Notes under the pieces: generated by a model
The model's database searches: none
What the model was told of the DNA's origin: nothing
What the model saw: the letters and a program-made list of their open reading frames with translations, nothing else
Part shown: in pieces, positions 55,720 through 63,976 of the stretch
Layout: the number at the start of each line of letters is the position of its first letter
Position numbering within the stretch: position 1 is the first letter of the stretch
Made by a program: the position numbers and the translations under genes
NCBI RefSeq assembly: GCF_030849505.1
Contig: NZ_JAUJFI010000001.1
Coordinates: 1-64,000 of the forward strand
Direction of reading: 5' to 3'
Origin: Azospirillum isscasi
Lineage (GTDB): Bacteria > Pseudomonadota > Alphaproteobacteria > Azospirillales > Azospirillaceae
DNA length: 64,000 nucleotides

Positions 55720-56428
55720 TCCGGACACGCCTTCGACAAAAAACATCGCCTTGCGTTCCATCGGTCACCGCCGTCCGGCGGCCTCCGGAACGCCGCCGGG
55801 GCGGGGCGGTTTCGGGGTGTTTTCCGCCCCGGCAGGCCGGCAGGACGCCTTGCGGATGCGGCGCGTCCTGCCCGGCGCACGCGGCCCCGCTTGGGCTTTC
55901 AAAATCCGGATTTTAAAAACCCTGCCCTCTTCGCCGGCCTTCTTTCAAAGATCCGGTCCGCCAAACGCGCCGCAGCCTTGCGGATATCCTCCGAACGGCA
56001 GTGATCGACGGCATAATCCTATGCCGAATGCATAGTCCTTACGGATCTTTTCAAAGCATTTCGTGGAGAATCGACGAAACGTCTTCCGGACATCTTTAAA
56101 AGTATTATGCGCAAACAATCTCGCTTCTTGCTTTGAACGCAAGTCACCATCCGGAAAGTTGGCATCCAAAACGCCAACTCACCGTTTTTAACAAGACAAG
56201 ATGTTTAGATTTTCGAAGGGCTTTGAAGCCAAGGTGGCGGTAATGACGTAACGAACGTTGATGATTATTGTGTTTGGACTCTGCGAACTCAAGTTTTCCC
56301 TGGGTTTGACCTTATGTTTGTCACAGCCATGCGCCGCGGTATTTGGGTAAAGGCTTAGGGGTACCTCGCCATTTCGGGGTAGACAAAATCCCTGCCCCAC
56401 CGAATCCAATCGTTAAGGAGTATGATTC
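55720..56428. other. Intergenic region, about 710 nt, AT-rich before the RTX gene
   Basis: No credible gene is found here. From about 55990 the base composition drops sharply in GC compared with the surrounding 68-70% (stretches such as TCTTTTCAAAGCATTTCG and CATCTTTAAAAGTATTATGC). This composition, the length and the position suggest a regulatory region, possibly bound by a silencer protein, with the RTX promoter near 56270-56400. Confidence 0.55.
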
Positions 56429-57250
56429 ATGGCCACCCTTCCTGGCGGCAACTACGACGACGTCATCACCGGCACCAACGGCGGCGACTTCATCGACGGC
56501 GGCAACGGTGACGACATCGTGATGGGCGGCAATGGCGCCGACACGGTCCTCGGCGGCGAAGGACGTGACGCCCTGTTCGGCGGCAACGGCAGCGATCTTC
56601 TGTCCGGCGGCAACGGGGCCGACATCCTGGACGGCGGCAACGGCAACGACACCCTGGACGGTGGCGACGGCGACGATTACCTGTCCGGCGGCAACGGCGA
56701 CGACGTGCTGATCGGCGGCCGCGGCAAGGACGTTCTCGACGGCGGCAAGGGCGACGACGTCCTGTCCGGGGGCGACGGGGACGACATCCTGAAGGGCGGC
56801 GACGGCAACGACGTGCTGCAGGGCGGCGGCCACAACGATTACCTCGACGGCGGCAAGGGTGACGACATCCTGCAGGGCGGCACCGGCGACGACATCCTGA
56901 AGGGTGGCGAGGGCGACGACTTCCTGTCCGGTGGCGACGGCAACGACATCCTGGACGGCGGCGCCGGCAACGACCTGCTGGTGGGCGGCGCCGGCAACGA
57001 CGTCTTCGTCTTCTCCGGCGGCGGCGGCCAGGACGTGGTGCTCGACTTCCGCGCGGGCGAGGACGTCCTCCAGATCGAGCGCAACATCAATGGCCTGGAG
57101 ATCAACGACGCCTCCGATCTGGCGGCCCGCGTCACCGACATGGGCGGCAACGCCGTCATCGACCTCGGCAACGGCGACAGCATCATGCTGAAGGGCGTTT
57201 CGGCCGACGAAGTTCACAACAACCCGAACGACTTCTTCGTCATTCACTAA
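56429..57250 (+). CDS. RTX calcium-binding protein with no passenger domain (type I secretion substrate)
   Basis: This is a 273-residue secreted protein. Residues 6-194 are 21 consecutive nonapeptides of the GGxGxDxxx type, uninterrupted, expected to fold into a long parallel beta roll when calcium is bound outside the cell. The rest (195-273) is a type I secretion tail (DVVLDFRAGEDVLQIER, IDLGNGDSIMLKGV, ending FFVIH). There is no enzyme, adhesin or pore domain in front of the repeats and no Sec signal peptide. AAGGAG lies 10 nt before the ATG. It follows the exporter genes and precedes a glycosyltransferase set, so a structural, surface-associated role is likely. Confidence 0.95.
   Translation: MATLPGGNYDDVITGTNGGDFIDGGNGDDIVMGGNGADTVLGGEGRDALFGGNGSDLLSGGNGADILDGGNGNDTLDGGDGDDYLSGGNGDDVLIGGRGKDVLDGGKGDDVLSGGDGDDILKGGDGNDVLQGGGHNDYLDGGKGDDILQGGTGDDILKGGEGDDFLSGGDGNDILDGGAGNDLLVGGAGNDVFVFSGGGGQDVVLDFRAGEDVLQIERNINGLEINDASDLAARVTDMGGNAVIDLGNGDSIMLKGVSADEVHNNPNDFFVIH
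56444..57010 (+). repeat. 27-bp tandem coding repeats (21 units)
   Basis: The DNA encoding residues 6-194 repeats every 27 bp. Codons vary between units (for example GGCGGCAACGGC versus GGGGGCGACGGG), so the conservation acts at protein level rather than reflecting recent duplication of DNA. Confidence 0.9.
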
Positions 57251-57276
57251 GCCGTAACCCACCCAGGGACCGGACC

Positions 57277-57301
57277 GGCGGCGTGCCCCCCGCACGCCGC
57301 C
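57277..57301 (+). terminator. Perfect hairpin between the RTX gene and the glycosyltransferase gene
   Basis: GGCGGCGTGC - CCCCC - GCACGCCGCC forms a 10-bp GC stem with a 5-nt loop, extendable by the flanking GGAC/GTCC. No U-run follows, so it is better read as an attenuator or an mRNA-stabilising structure. It would allow more RTX message than glycosyltransferase message, a common arrangement for abundant secreted proteins. Confidence 0.65.
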
Positions 57302-57323
57302 GCTGAGTCCGGCTAAGGAGCGC

Positions 57324-59675
57324 ATGACCGTACTCGCCGTCCTGCCGGCCTCGGCCTCCATCGCGTCCGCCCAGCTCCACGCGCTCGGCGACGATTTCGT
57401 GCTCGCCTCGTGGGAGAGCGACGGACCGGAGCCCTCCGGCCGGGTCGTTCCCACCCTCGACGGCGAGGAGGTCCGCCCCCCCTACACCACCTTGTCCGTC
57501 CGGACGAGCTGGGGTGGGCAGCGGGTGCTGTCGATCCTGCGGGCGCCCCGGACCTCCGGTGCGCCCGTCCGTTTCGTCGCCCAGAGCCGCGTCGTCGCGG
57601 AGGTTCTGGCCGAACCGCAGGTCCCCGATCCCGATCCCGCCTTCCTGCTGGGCAGCCTCGACGCGCCCTCGCGGCTGCGCGTGGTCCGCTTCCTGTTCGA
57701 TTTCGCGCGCTCCACCCCGGCGCTGCGCAGCGACGCCGGCTTCGCGACGGTCTGCCGCCGCATGGTGCTGGAGCTGTCGCCCACCCCGTCCCCGATCACC
57801 GCCCGCGCCCTGGCGACCGGCGACCTTCTGCTCTGCGCCGGGTCGCTGTCGTCGGGCTTCGGCGAGGTGACCGGGGCGGTCATCATCACCACGGGCGCCG
57901 TCGGCCCCTCCCCCTTCGACGTCTGCGTCGGCTCCGCGCTGGACCGGCGCGGGCGCGCGGCGATGTCGCTGCTGGTGGACAAGGCGCTGTGCGCGCCGGG
58001 CAACCTGCTGGTGGTCCTGGGCCGCAACGGGCTGGCCTGCCGCGCCTTCTCCGCCGTCGCCGCCACCCTGCCGAGCCTGACCGAGCATCTGTCCACCCGC
58101 CGCGACACGCCGCTGGCGCTGCGCCAGTACATCCTGAGCGCCCTCGCCCAGCGCGGACGCTCGGACGCCACGGCGGCGGCGGCGGTGCGCGAACTCCAGG
58201 TGCTCGCCCCGCTGCCCAAGCGGCAGGTGGCCGACGCCAAGCGCTCCATCGGCGCCGCGCTCGACCTCGCCGTTCCCACGGGCGACGGCGGGCTGTTCCT
58301 GGCCGGCTGGGTGCACGACCCGCACGGCCTGTCCGGCGGCCTCACCGTGCAGACGCCCTTCGGCGGCGAGCGGCGGCTGGAGGTGCTGGAGCACCGCTTC
58401 CCGCGCGAGGACGTGGCGAAGCTGTTCGGCACCGCCCCGTCCACCGACCGCAGCGGCTTCGTCGCCTATCTGCCCGGCGCGCCCGAGCCCGCCGCGGCGC
58501 TTCAGGTCCATGCGGAGCTTCGGCTCGGTTCCGGCGGGTCGATCCGGCTGGTGCCGCCGCTGCGCCCGCTGTCGCCCGCCGACGCGCGCTCCGCCGTGCT
58601 GGGCAGCCTGCCGCCGCAGCACGCGACGCCGCTGGTGCTGGAAACGGTGATCGCCCCGGCGGTGGCGCCGCTCCACGCCGCCCACACGGCGACCCGCAAG
58701 GACCCGGAAATCCTCACCTTCGGGCGCGTGCCGGACAAGCCCTTCGTCTCGGTCATCATCCCGCTTTACCGGGCGCTGGAGTTCCTGCGCTTCCAGCTCT
58801 CCAGCTTCGCCACCGATCCCGGCATGGCCGGGGCCGAACTGGTCTTCGTGCTCGACAGCCCGGAGCAGCGCGACGAGCTGGTGCACATGCTGCACGGCTT
58901 CCACGCGCTCTACGGCCTGCCGATGCGGCTGCTGGTGCAGTCCGCCAACCACGGCTATTCGGCGGCCAACAACGCCGGGGTCGCCGCCTCCACCGGGCGG
59001 ACGCTGCTGTTCCTGAATTCCGACGTGATCCCCGACCAGCCCGGCTGGCTGCCCGCCCTGCTCGACGCGCTGGAGCGCACGCCCGGCACCGGAGCGGTGG
59101 GGCCGAAGCTGCTGTTCGACGACGACAGCCTCCAGCACGCCGGCCTCTATTTCGACCGCGACGTCCGCGGGCGCTGGTACAACCACCACTTCTTCAAGGG
59201 CCTGCCGCGCGATTTCCTGCCCGCCCGGCGGGAGCGCAGCGTGCCCGGCGTCACCGGCGCCTGCCTGATGATGACCCGCGGGACCTTCGATGCCGTGGGC
59301 GGCTTCTGCGAGGATTACGTCATCGGCGACTATGAGGACTCCGACCTCTGCCTGCGCGTCCGCAAGGCGGGGCTGGACATCCGCTACGTCCCCTCGGTGG
59401 AGCTGTATCATCTGGAGCGCCGCTCGATCAGCCGGCACCAGGGCTACACCCGCGGCGTCGCCTCCGAATACAACGGCTGGCTCCACGCCCGCCGCTGGGA
59501 CGCGATGATGGAGGAGCTGTCCGCCCGCGACTGGGACCGGCTGCCCCCGCCCCCCGCCCTGGAGGAGAGCCTGATGCGGCCCCTGACGGCGGGCGTTCCC
59601 GCGGACGCCGCCATCCCCGTTGCCGCCCCGGCCAAATCCCGCCTGTTCGGGCGCGCGAACCGGAACCGGAGCTGA
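57324..59675 (+). CDS. Family 2 glycosyltransferase with large N-terminal region
   Basis: This is a 783-residue protein. A GT-A fold of the GT2 family occupies about residues 473-720: VSVIIPLYRALEF, NHGYSAANNAGV, the metal motif FLNSDV (Asn565-Asp567), and the acceptor-side acids GDYEDSDLCLR (668-678). The first 470 residues match no family I can name, but contain a GLFLAGWVHDP motif (323-333) that recurs in the last gene of this cluster. AAGGAG precedes ATG 57324. It is likely cytoplasmic and transfers a sugar to a glycan or a protein acceptor. Confidence 0.9.
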   Translation: MTVLAVLPASASIASAQLHALGDDFVLASWESDGPEPSGRVVPTLDGEEVRPPYTTLSVRTSWGGQRVLSILRAPRTSGAPVRFVAQSRVVAEVLAEPQVPDPDPAFLLGSLDAPSRLRVVRFLFDFARSTPALRSDAGFATVCRRMVLELSPTPSPITARALATGDLLLCAGSLSSGFGEVTGAVIITTGAVGPSPFDVCVGSALDRRGRAAMSLLVDKALCAPGNLLVVLGRNGLACRAFSAVAATLPSLTEHLSTRRDTPLALRQYILSALAQRGRSDATAAAAVRELQVLAPLPKRQVADAKRSIGAALDLAVPTGDGGLFLAGWVHDPHGLSGGLTVQTPFGGERRLEVLEHRFPREDVAKLFGTAPSTDRSGFVAYLPGAPEPAAALQVHAELRLGSGGSIRLVPPLRPLSPADARSAVLGSLPPQHATPLVLETVIAPAVAPLHAAHTATRKDPEILTFGRVPDKPFVSVIIPLYRALEFLRFQLSSFATDPGMAGAELVFVLDSPEQRDELVHMLHGFHALYGLPMRLLVQSANHGYSAANNAGVAASTGRTLLFLNSDVIPDQPGWLPALLDALERTPGTGAVGPKLLFDDDSLQHAGLYFDRDVRGRWYNHHFFKGLPRDFLPARRERSVPGVTGACLMMTRGTFDAVGGFCEDYVIGDYEDSDLCLRVRKAGLDIRYVPSVELYHLERRSISRHQGYTRGVASEYNGWLHARRWDAMMEELSARDWDRLPPPPALEESLMRPLTAGVPADAAIPVAAPAKSRLFGRANRNRS

Positions 59676-59679
59676 CCCC

Positions 59680-60507
59680 ATGAACGAGATCCTGACCGGG
59701 CGCCGCCTCGCCATCCTGCGCCGCAACACCGACCCGCGGCTGGAGTGGCTGTGCGCGCAGGTAACGCGCAACCGCTTCCTGCCGGTGCCGCCGCCGGACC
59801 GCGTGTTCATCGGCGACGGCGATTTCCGGGCCATCGGGGCGGAGTTCCTGCGCCATTTCGTCCGCGTCGGCGGGCTGAAGCCGAAGCACCGCGTGCTGGA
59901 GATCGGCTGCGGCATCGGGCGCATGGCGGTGCCTCTGACCCAGTATCTCGACTCCAGCTACGACGGCGTGGACATCGTCGAGGACGGCATCCGCTGGTGC
60001 GCGGAGACGATCACCCCGGCCTATCCGGAATTCCGCTTCCAGCGGCTGGACGTGGCGAACGCCCTCTACAACCCCGGTGGGGCGGAGGACGCGGCGCAAA
60101 CCCGCCTGCCTTTCCCGGACGGCGGGCATGACTTCGTGATCCTGACCTCGGTCATCACCCATCTGCGGACGGCGGAGACGGTGCGCTACGCCGCGGAGAT
60201 CGCCCGCGTGCTGAAGCCGGGCGGACGCTGCTTCCTCAGCCTGTTCCTGGTGGACGCCCGCGCGCGGGACGGCATCGCGAAGAAGACCGCCCGCCCGGCC
60301 TTCCTCGACGCCCCCGGACCGGAGTTCATCGCCGACGAGGCCAACCCGAACGCCGCCGTCGCCTATGGCGAATCCTTCCTGCTCGGCACCTTCGCGGAAC
60401 AAGGACTGCGCCCGGCGCGCCCGGTGCTGCGCGGCCACTGGAGCGGGCAGCGCAACGCCGAGAATTTCCAGGATCTCCTGGTGCTGGAAAAGGAGAGCGC
60501 GCGATGA
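59680..60507 (+). CDS. Class I SAM-dependent methyltransferase
   Basis: This is a 275-residue methyltransferase with the SAM motif VLEIGCGIGRMAVPL (about 73-87), acidic partner YDGVDIVEDGI, and post-motif HDFVILTSVITHL and VLKPGGRCFLSLF. It lies in the middle of a glycosyltransferase operon with CGGAG 9 nt before ATG 59680, and its stop overlaps the next gene's ATG. Capping or decorating a sugar by methylation is the natural guess; the acceptor is unknown. Confidence 0.92.
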   Translation: MNEILTGRRLAILRRNTDPRLEWLCAQVTRNRFLPVPPPDRVFIGDGDFRAIGAEFLRHFVRVGGLKPKHRVLEIGCGIGRMAVPLTQYLDSSYDGVDIVEDGIRWCAETITPAYPEFRFQRLDVANALYNPGGAEDAAQTRLPFPDGGHDFVILTSVITHLRTAETVRYAAEIARVLKPGGRCFLSLFLVDARARDGIAKKTARPAFLDAPGPEFIADEANPNAAVAYGESFLLGTFAEQGLRPARPVLRGHWSGQRNAENFQDLLVLEKESAR

Positions 60508-61805
60508 GCCTGCCCCGCGTCCTGATCGTCGCCCACAACCACCCCAGCCTGCACCCCGGCGGCACGGAAATCTTCGCGCACGAGCTGTTCGGCAGCCTGA
60601 AGGCCAAGGGGGCGGAGGCCCTGTTCCTCGCCTGCACCAACGGCGTCCACCGCGACCGCAAGCCCGGCACCAACCTCCAGACGTTGGGCCGCAGCGCCGA
60701 CGAGGTGGTGCTGTGGGCCGGCCATTTCGACCACTTCTTCCAGAGCCAGATCGACCTGCACGGCATCGTGCCGGACCTGTCGAACCTGCTGCGCGCCTTC
60801 CAGCCGGACATCGTGCACATCCACCACACCCTGCTGCTGGGCGTGGAGATGCTGTTCCTGATCCGCCGCGTCTGCCCGCGGGCGAAGATCGTCTACACGC
60901 TGCACGACTATTACCCGATCTGCGCCAACGACGGGCAGATGGTCACCACGACCGGGCACGCCCTTTGCCGCATGGCCTCGCCCGACGCCTGCCACCGCTG
61001 CTTCCCGGAGCGGCCCGCCGACCAGTTCGTCCTGCGCGAGAAGCACATCAAGGCGATGTTCGGGCTGGTGGACCACTTCCTGGCGCCCAGCGCCTTCCTG
61101 CGCGACCGCTACATCGCCTGGGGCATCGCCCCGGACAGCATCTCCGTCATGGAGAACGGGCGCCCCGCGGTCCGGCCGGCGCCGCACCGTCCGCTGACCG
61201 CGGGCGCGTCGCGCAACGCCTTCGCGTATTTCGGCAACCTGAACCCCTTCAAGGGGATCACGGTCGCGCTGGACGCCGCCGCCCGGCTGGAGAAGCAGGG
61301 GCGGGACCTGACGCTGGCCGTCCATGGCGGCGCGCCCTTCCAGACCGACGCCTTCAAGGAGAAGGTCGAGCAGGGTTTCAAAGGTGCCCGCGGCACCGCC
61401 GTCCGCCACGGCCCCTACCGGCGCGAGGAAATGCCCGAGCTGATGGCCGCCGCCGACTGGGTGGTGATGCCGTCGATCTGGTGGGAGAACGCGCCGCTGG
61501 TCATCCGCGAAGCCTTCCAGCACCGCCGTCCGGTGATCTGCAGCGGCATCGGCGGCATGGCGGAATCGGTGACGGACGGCGTGGACGGGCTGCATTTCCG
61601 GGCGGGGGACGCCGCGGATCTGGCCCGCGTGATGACACGCGCGATGACCGAGCCGGGCCTGTGGGACCGGCTCGTCTCCAACATACCGGCGGTCCCGACG
61701 ACCGAGGAGGCCGCCGAAAATCACGTCATTCTCTATGACGACATAATCAACGGTCCGGGAGGAAGGCATGCGCAGGGCTCGATTGCGGGGAGCATCGCGG
61801 GATGA
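60504..61805 (+). CDS. Family 4 glycosyltransferase
   Basis: This is a 433-residue retaining glycosyltransferase with the GT-B fold. N-terminal domain: HPGGTEIFAHELFGSLKAKG and IVHIHHTLLLG. Nucleotide-sugar-binding C-terminal domain: YFGNLNPFKGITVAL, then the EX7E motif in WWENAPLVIREAF and GIGGMAESVTDGVDGLHF. It overlaps its neighbours on both sides by 4 nt, so the four genes 57324-63976 are tightly coupled. Sugar specificity cannot be read. Confidence 0.94.
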   Translation: MSLPRVLIVAHNHPSLHPGGTEIFAHELFGSLKAKGAEALFLACTNGVHRDRKPGTNLQTLGRSADEVVLWAGHFDHFFQSQIDLHGIVPDLSNLLRAFQPDIVHIHHTLLLGVEMLFLIRRVCPRAKIVYTLHDYYPICANDGQMVTTTGHALCRMASPDACHRCFPERPADQFVLREKHIKAMFGLVDHFLAPSAFLRDRYIAWGIAPDSISVMENGRPAVRPAPHRPLTAGASRNAFAYFGNLNPFKGITVALDAAARLEKQGRDLTLAVHGGAPFQTDAFKEKVEQGFKGARGTAVRHGPYRREEMPELMAAADWVVMPSIWWENAPLVIREAFQHRRPVICSGIGGMAESVTDGVDGLHFRAGDAADLARVMTRAMTEPGLWDRLVSNIPAVPTTEEAAENHVILYDDIINGPGGRHAQGSIAGSIAG

Positions 61806-63976
61806 AGGAACCGATCACCAAGGCCGACATCACGGCGGCCATTCTTCTTGACGACGACACGCTGGTTCTGTTCGGCGCCATCGACCGGTCCTTGCCGGTG
61901 CAGGGCGCCGTGCATCTCGACGGGTCGGTGGAGGGCCGCTACGCCGGGCGCTCCTGGGCCGATGCGGAGGGCGAGCGCTGGTTCCTGGGCGGCATCCGCG
62001 TGCCGGGGCTGGCCCAGATGCGCCCCTCGCGCGTCGAACTGGCGGACGAGAACGGGGAACGCCTCGTCCTGCCGCGCCTGTCCAACGTCCGCACCAACCC
62101 GTCGCACCTCGTCTCGGCGCTGAAGGGCTTCCAGCCCGGCGCCCTGGCGCTGGCGCTGGATTTCACGATCCAGCTCGCCGCCGCATCGAAGGATGGGGCC
62201 GAGGGCGGGTCGGACCGCATTGGGCGCCTGCTGTCGGGCCTCGCCCAGGAGGTGTCGCAGCCGGACGGCTTCGCCGAGGTGTTCGGGCGCTTCCGCGACG
62301 GCAGCCTGATGCTCCAGGGCTGGGCACGCAGCTTCCGCAGCGGCGCCCAGAAGATCCTGATCGAGGCGGAGGAGACCGCCGCCTACCGCACCACCGCCGG
62401 CTCCTTCGCGCGCCCGGACCTGCCGCCGGACGCGGCGGGCGTGATGGCGGTGCTGACCGACCAGACCCCGCTCCCCACCTCCATCCGCCGCATCCACTAC
62501 CGCGCCGCCGAGGGCTGGCGGCATCTGGAGATCTTCGAGCACCGCACCATCCTGCCCGACGGCGTGGCCTCCGCCCATGTGCGCGACATGCTGGGCAACA
62601 TCCGGGACACCGAGACGCGCCAGACCATGGCCCGCATCGCCGCGTCGCGCTACGACGGGGCGGAAACGGTGTCGCGGCTCGACATCCCGGTGCGGACCGG
62701 GCTGGACATGGCGCTGCGCGTGCCGGGGGCCGGGCTGTTCGTCGCCGGCTGGCTGCTCGACCCGACGCGGCAGGTCCGCGCCGTCACGCTGAAGGGTCCG
62801 GGGGTCGCCGTCCGGCTGGACGAGGGCTGGTCGCGGCTGGCCCGCCGCGACGTGACGGAAGCCTTCCAGAACGACGGGCTGTTCGCCGGGCGCCTGATCC
62901 CCGGCCAGGACCAGCACGGTTTCACCGCCTTCGCCGCGGAGCCGTCCGGCCTGCCCCAGGGAGCCGAGTTCCACCTCGAACTGGAGCTGGCCGGCGACCG
63001 CTTCGCCTTCCTGCCGCTGAGCTGCCTGCCGCCCGCGCCGGAAGCGCTGCGCCGGATGCTGTCGCTGGTCAATCTGGACAGCCCGTCCATCGACACGCTG
63101 ATCGCCCGCCATGTCGGCCCGATGCTGCGCACCGCCCGTTCCCGCTCCGCCACGCCGCCGGCGGCGGGCGTGCACCCGATGGGGCGCCCGGTGAAGGCGC
63201 CGCGCGTCTCGGTGATCCTGCCGGTGACCGATGGGCGGGAGGATGTTGACCTCAACATCGCGCGCCTCGCCATCGACCCGGACTTCGCGGAGACCGAACT
63301 GCTGGTGGTCGCCGCCGCCGGCACGCACGAGCGGCTGGGCGGTGCGGTCCGTCAGGCCGCCGCCTTCTACCGCATGGCCGTCTCCTTCGTGGCCGCGCCC
63401 GACGCCACCGACCCGTTCGAGGCGGTGGCCGCCGCCCTGCCCCACGCCCGCGGCGAGCGGGTGCTGCTGCTCTCCCCCTCGGTCCTGCCGACCGAGAAGG
63501 GTTGGCTGTCGGCGCTGGAGCGGGTGTCGCGCAAGTCCGGCGGGCCGGTGATGGTCAGCCCGACGCTTCTGTATGAGGACCACTCCATCCGCTTCGCCGG
63601 CATCATGGCGGTGGAGGGTCCGGACGGCGCCAAGACCTTCGAGCGCCGCTTCGCCGGCTACCCGCGCGACTGGCTGAAGGAGCAGGACGCGGCGACGGTG
63701 GACGCCGCCGCCCCGGAATGCGCGTTGCTGCCCAAGGACGCTCTGATCCGCGCGCTCGCCACCATGGGCTCCTACATGGGGGCCGACCACAAGGGTCTGG
63801 ATCTCTGCCTGCGCCTACGCGCGCTGGGGGGGGCCTGCGTCTGGTTGCCCCGCGTCACTCTGGTGGCGCTGGACGAGCAGCCGCGCGACGCGCACGCCGA
63901 CCGCTGGCGCCGGGCGGGCGCCATGGTGGACCGCTGGAGCTTCGAGGACATCTGGTCCGCCCGCGCCGCCGCCTGA
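61802..63976 (+). CDS. GT2-like protein lacking catalytic acids (possible pseudo-glycosyltransferase)
   Basis: This is a 724-residue protein with the same plan as the one at 57324. It has a long N-terminal region, a GLFVAGWLLDP motif (311-321), and a C-terminal GT-A-like domain from about 468 (RVSVILPVTDG). The two segments align well, but where the active paralogue has FLNSDV this one has LLSPSV (556-561), and where that has YEDSDLCLR this one has HKGLDLCLR. The metal and catalytic acids are thus missing. It may be a scaffold, an allosteric partner or an acceptor-binding protein. Its ATG overlaps the GT4 stop. The last 24 nt of the window show nothing. Confidence 0.85.
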   Translation: MKEPITKADITAAILLDDDTLVLFGAIDRSLPVQGAVHLDGSVEGRYAGRSWADAEGERWFLGGIRVPGLAQMRPSRVELADENGERLVLPRLSNVRTNPSHLVSALKGFQPGALALALDFTIQLAAASKDGAEGGSDRIGRLLSGLAQEVSQPDGFAEVFGRFRDGSLMLQGWARSFRSGAQKILIEAEETAAYRTTAGSFARPDLPPDAAGVMAVLTDQTPLPTSIRRIHYRAAEGWRHLEIFEHRTILPDGVASAHVRDMLGNIRDTETRQTMARIAASRYDGAETVSRLDIPVRTGLDMALRVPGAGLFVAGWLLDPTRQVRAVTLKGPGVAVRLDEGWSRLARRDVTEAFQNDGLFAGRLIPGQDQHGFTAFAAEPSGLPQGAEFHLELELAGDRFAFLPLSCLPPAPEALRRMLSLVNLDSPSIDTLIARHVGPMLRTARSRSATPPAAGVHPMGRPVKAPRVSVILPVTDGREDVDLNIARLAIDPDFAETELLVVAAAGTHERLGGAVRQAAAFYRMAVSFVAAPDATDPFEAVAAALPHARGERVLLLSPSVLPTEKGWLSALERVSRKSGGPVMVSPTLLYEDHSIRFAGIMAVEGPDGAKTFERRFAGYPRDWLKEQDAATVDAAAPECALLPKDALIRALATMGSYMGADHKGLDLCLRLRALGGACVWLPRVTLVALDEQPRDAHADRWRRAGAMVDRWSFEDIWSARAAA

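Noticed and set aside
55945-56169. 74-codon minus-strand frame before the RTX gene
   Set aside because: No ribosome site, no GC3 bias, Phe/Arg-rich translation; it lies in the AT-rich regulatory stretch.
56444-57010. Regular 27-bp repeats that might suggest a CRISPR or minisatellite
   Set aside because: The repeats are in frame, vary at synonymous positions and encode RTX nonapeptides; there are no spacers.
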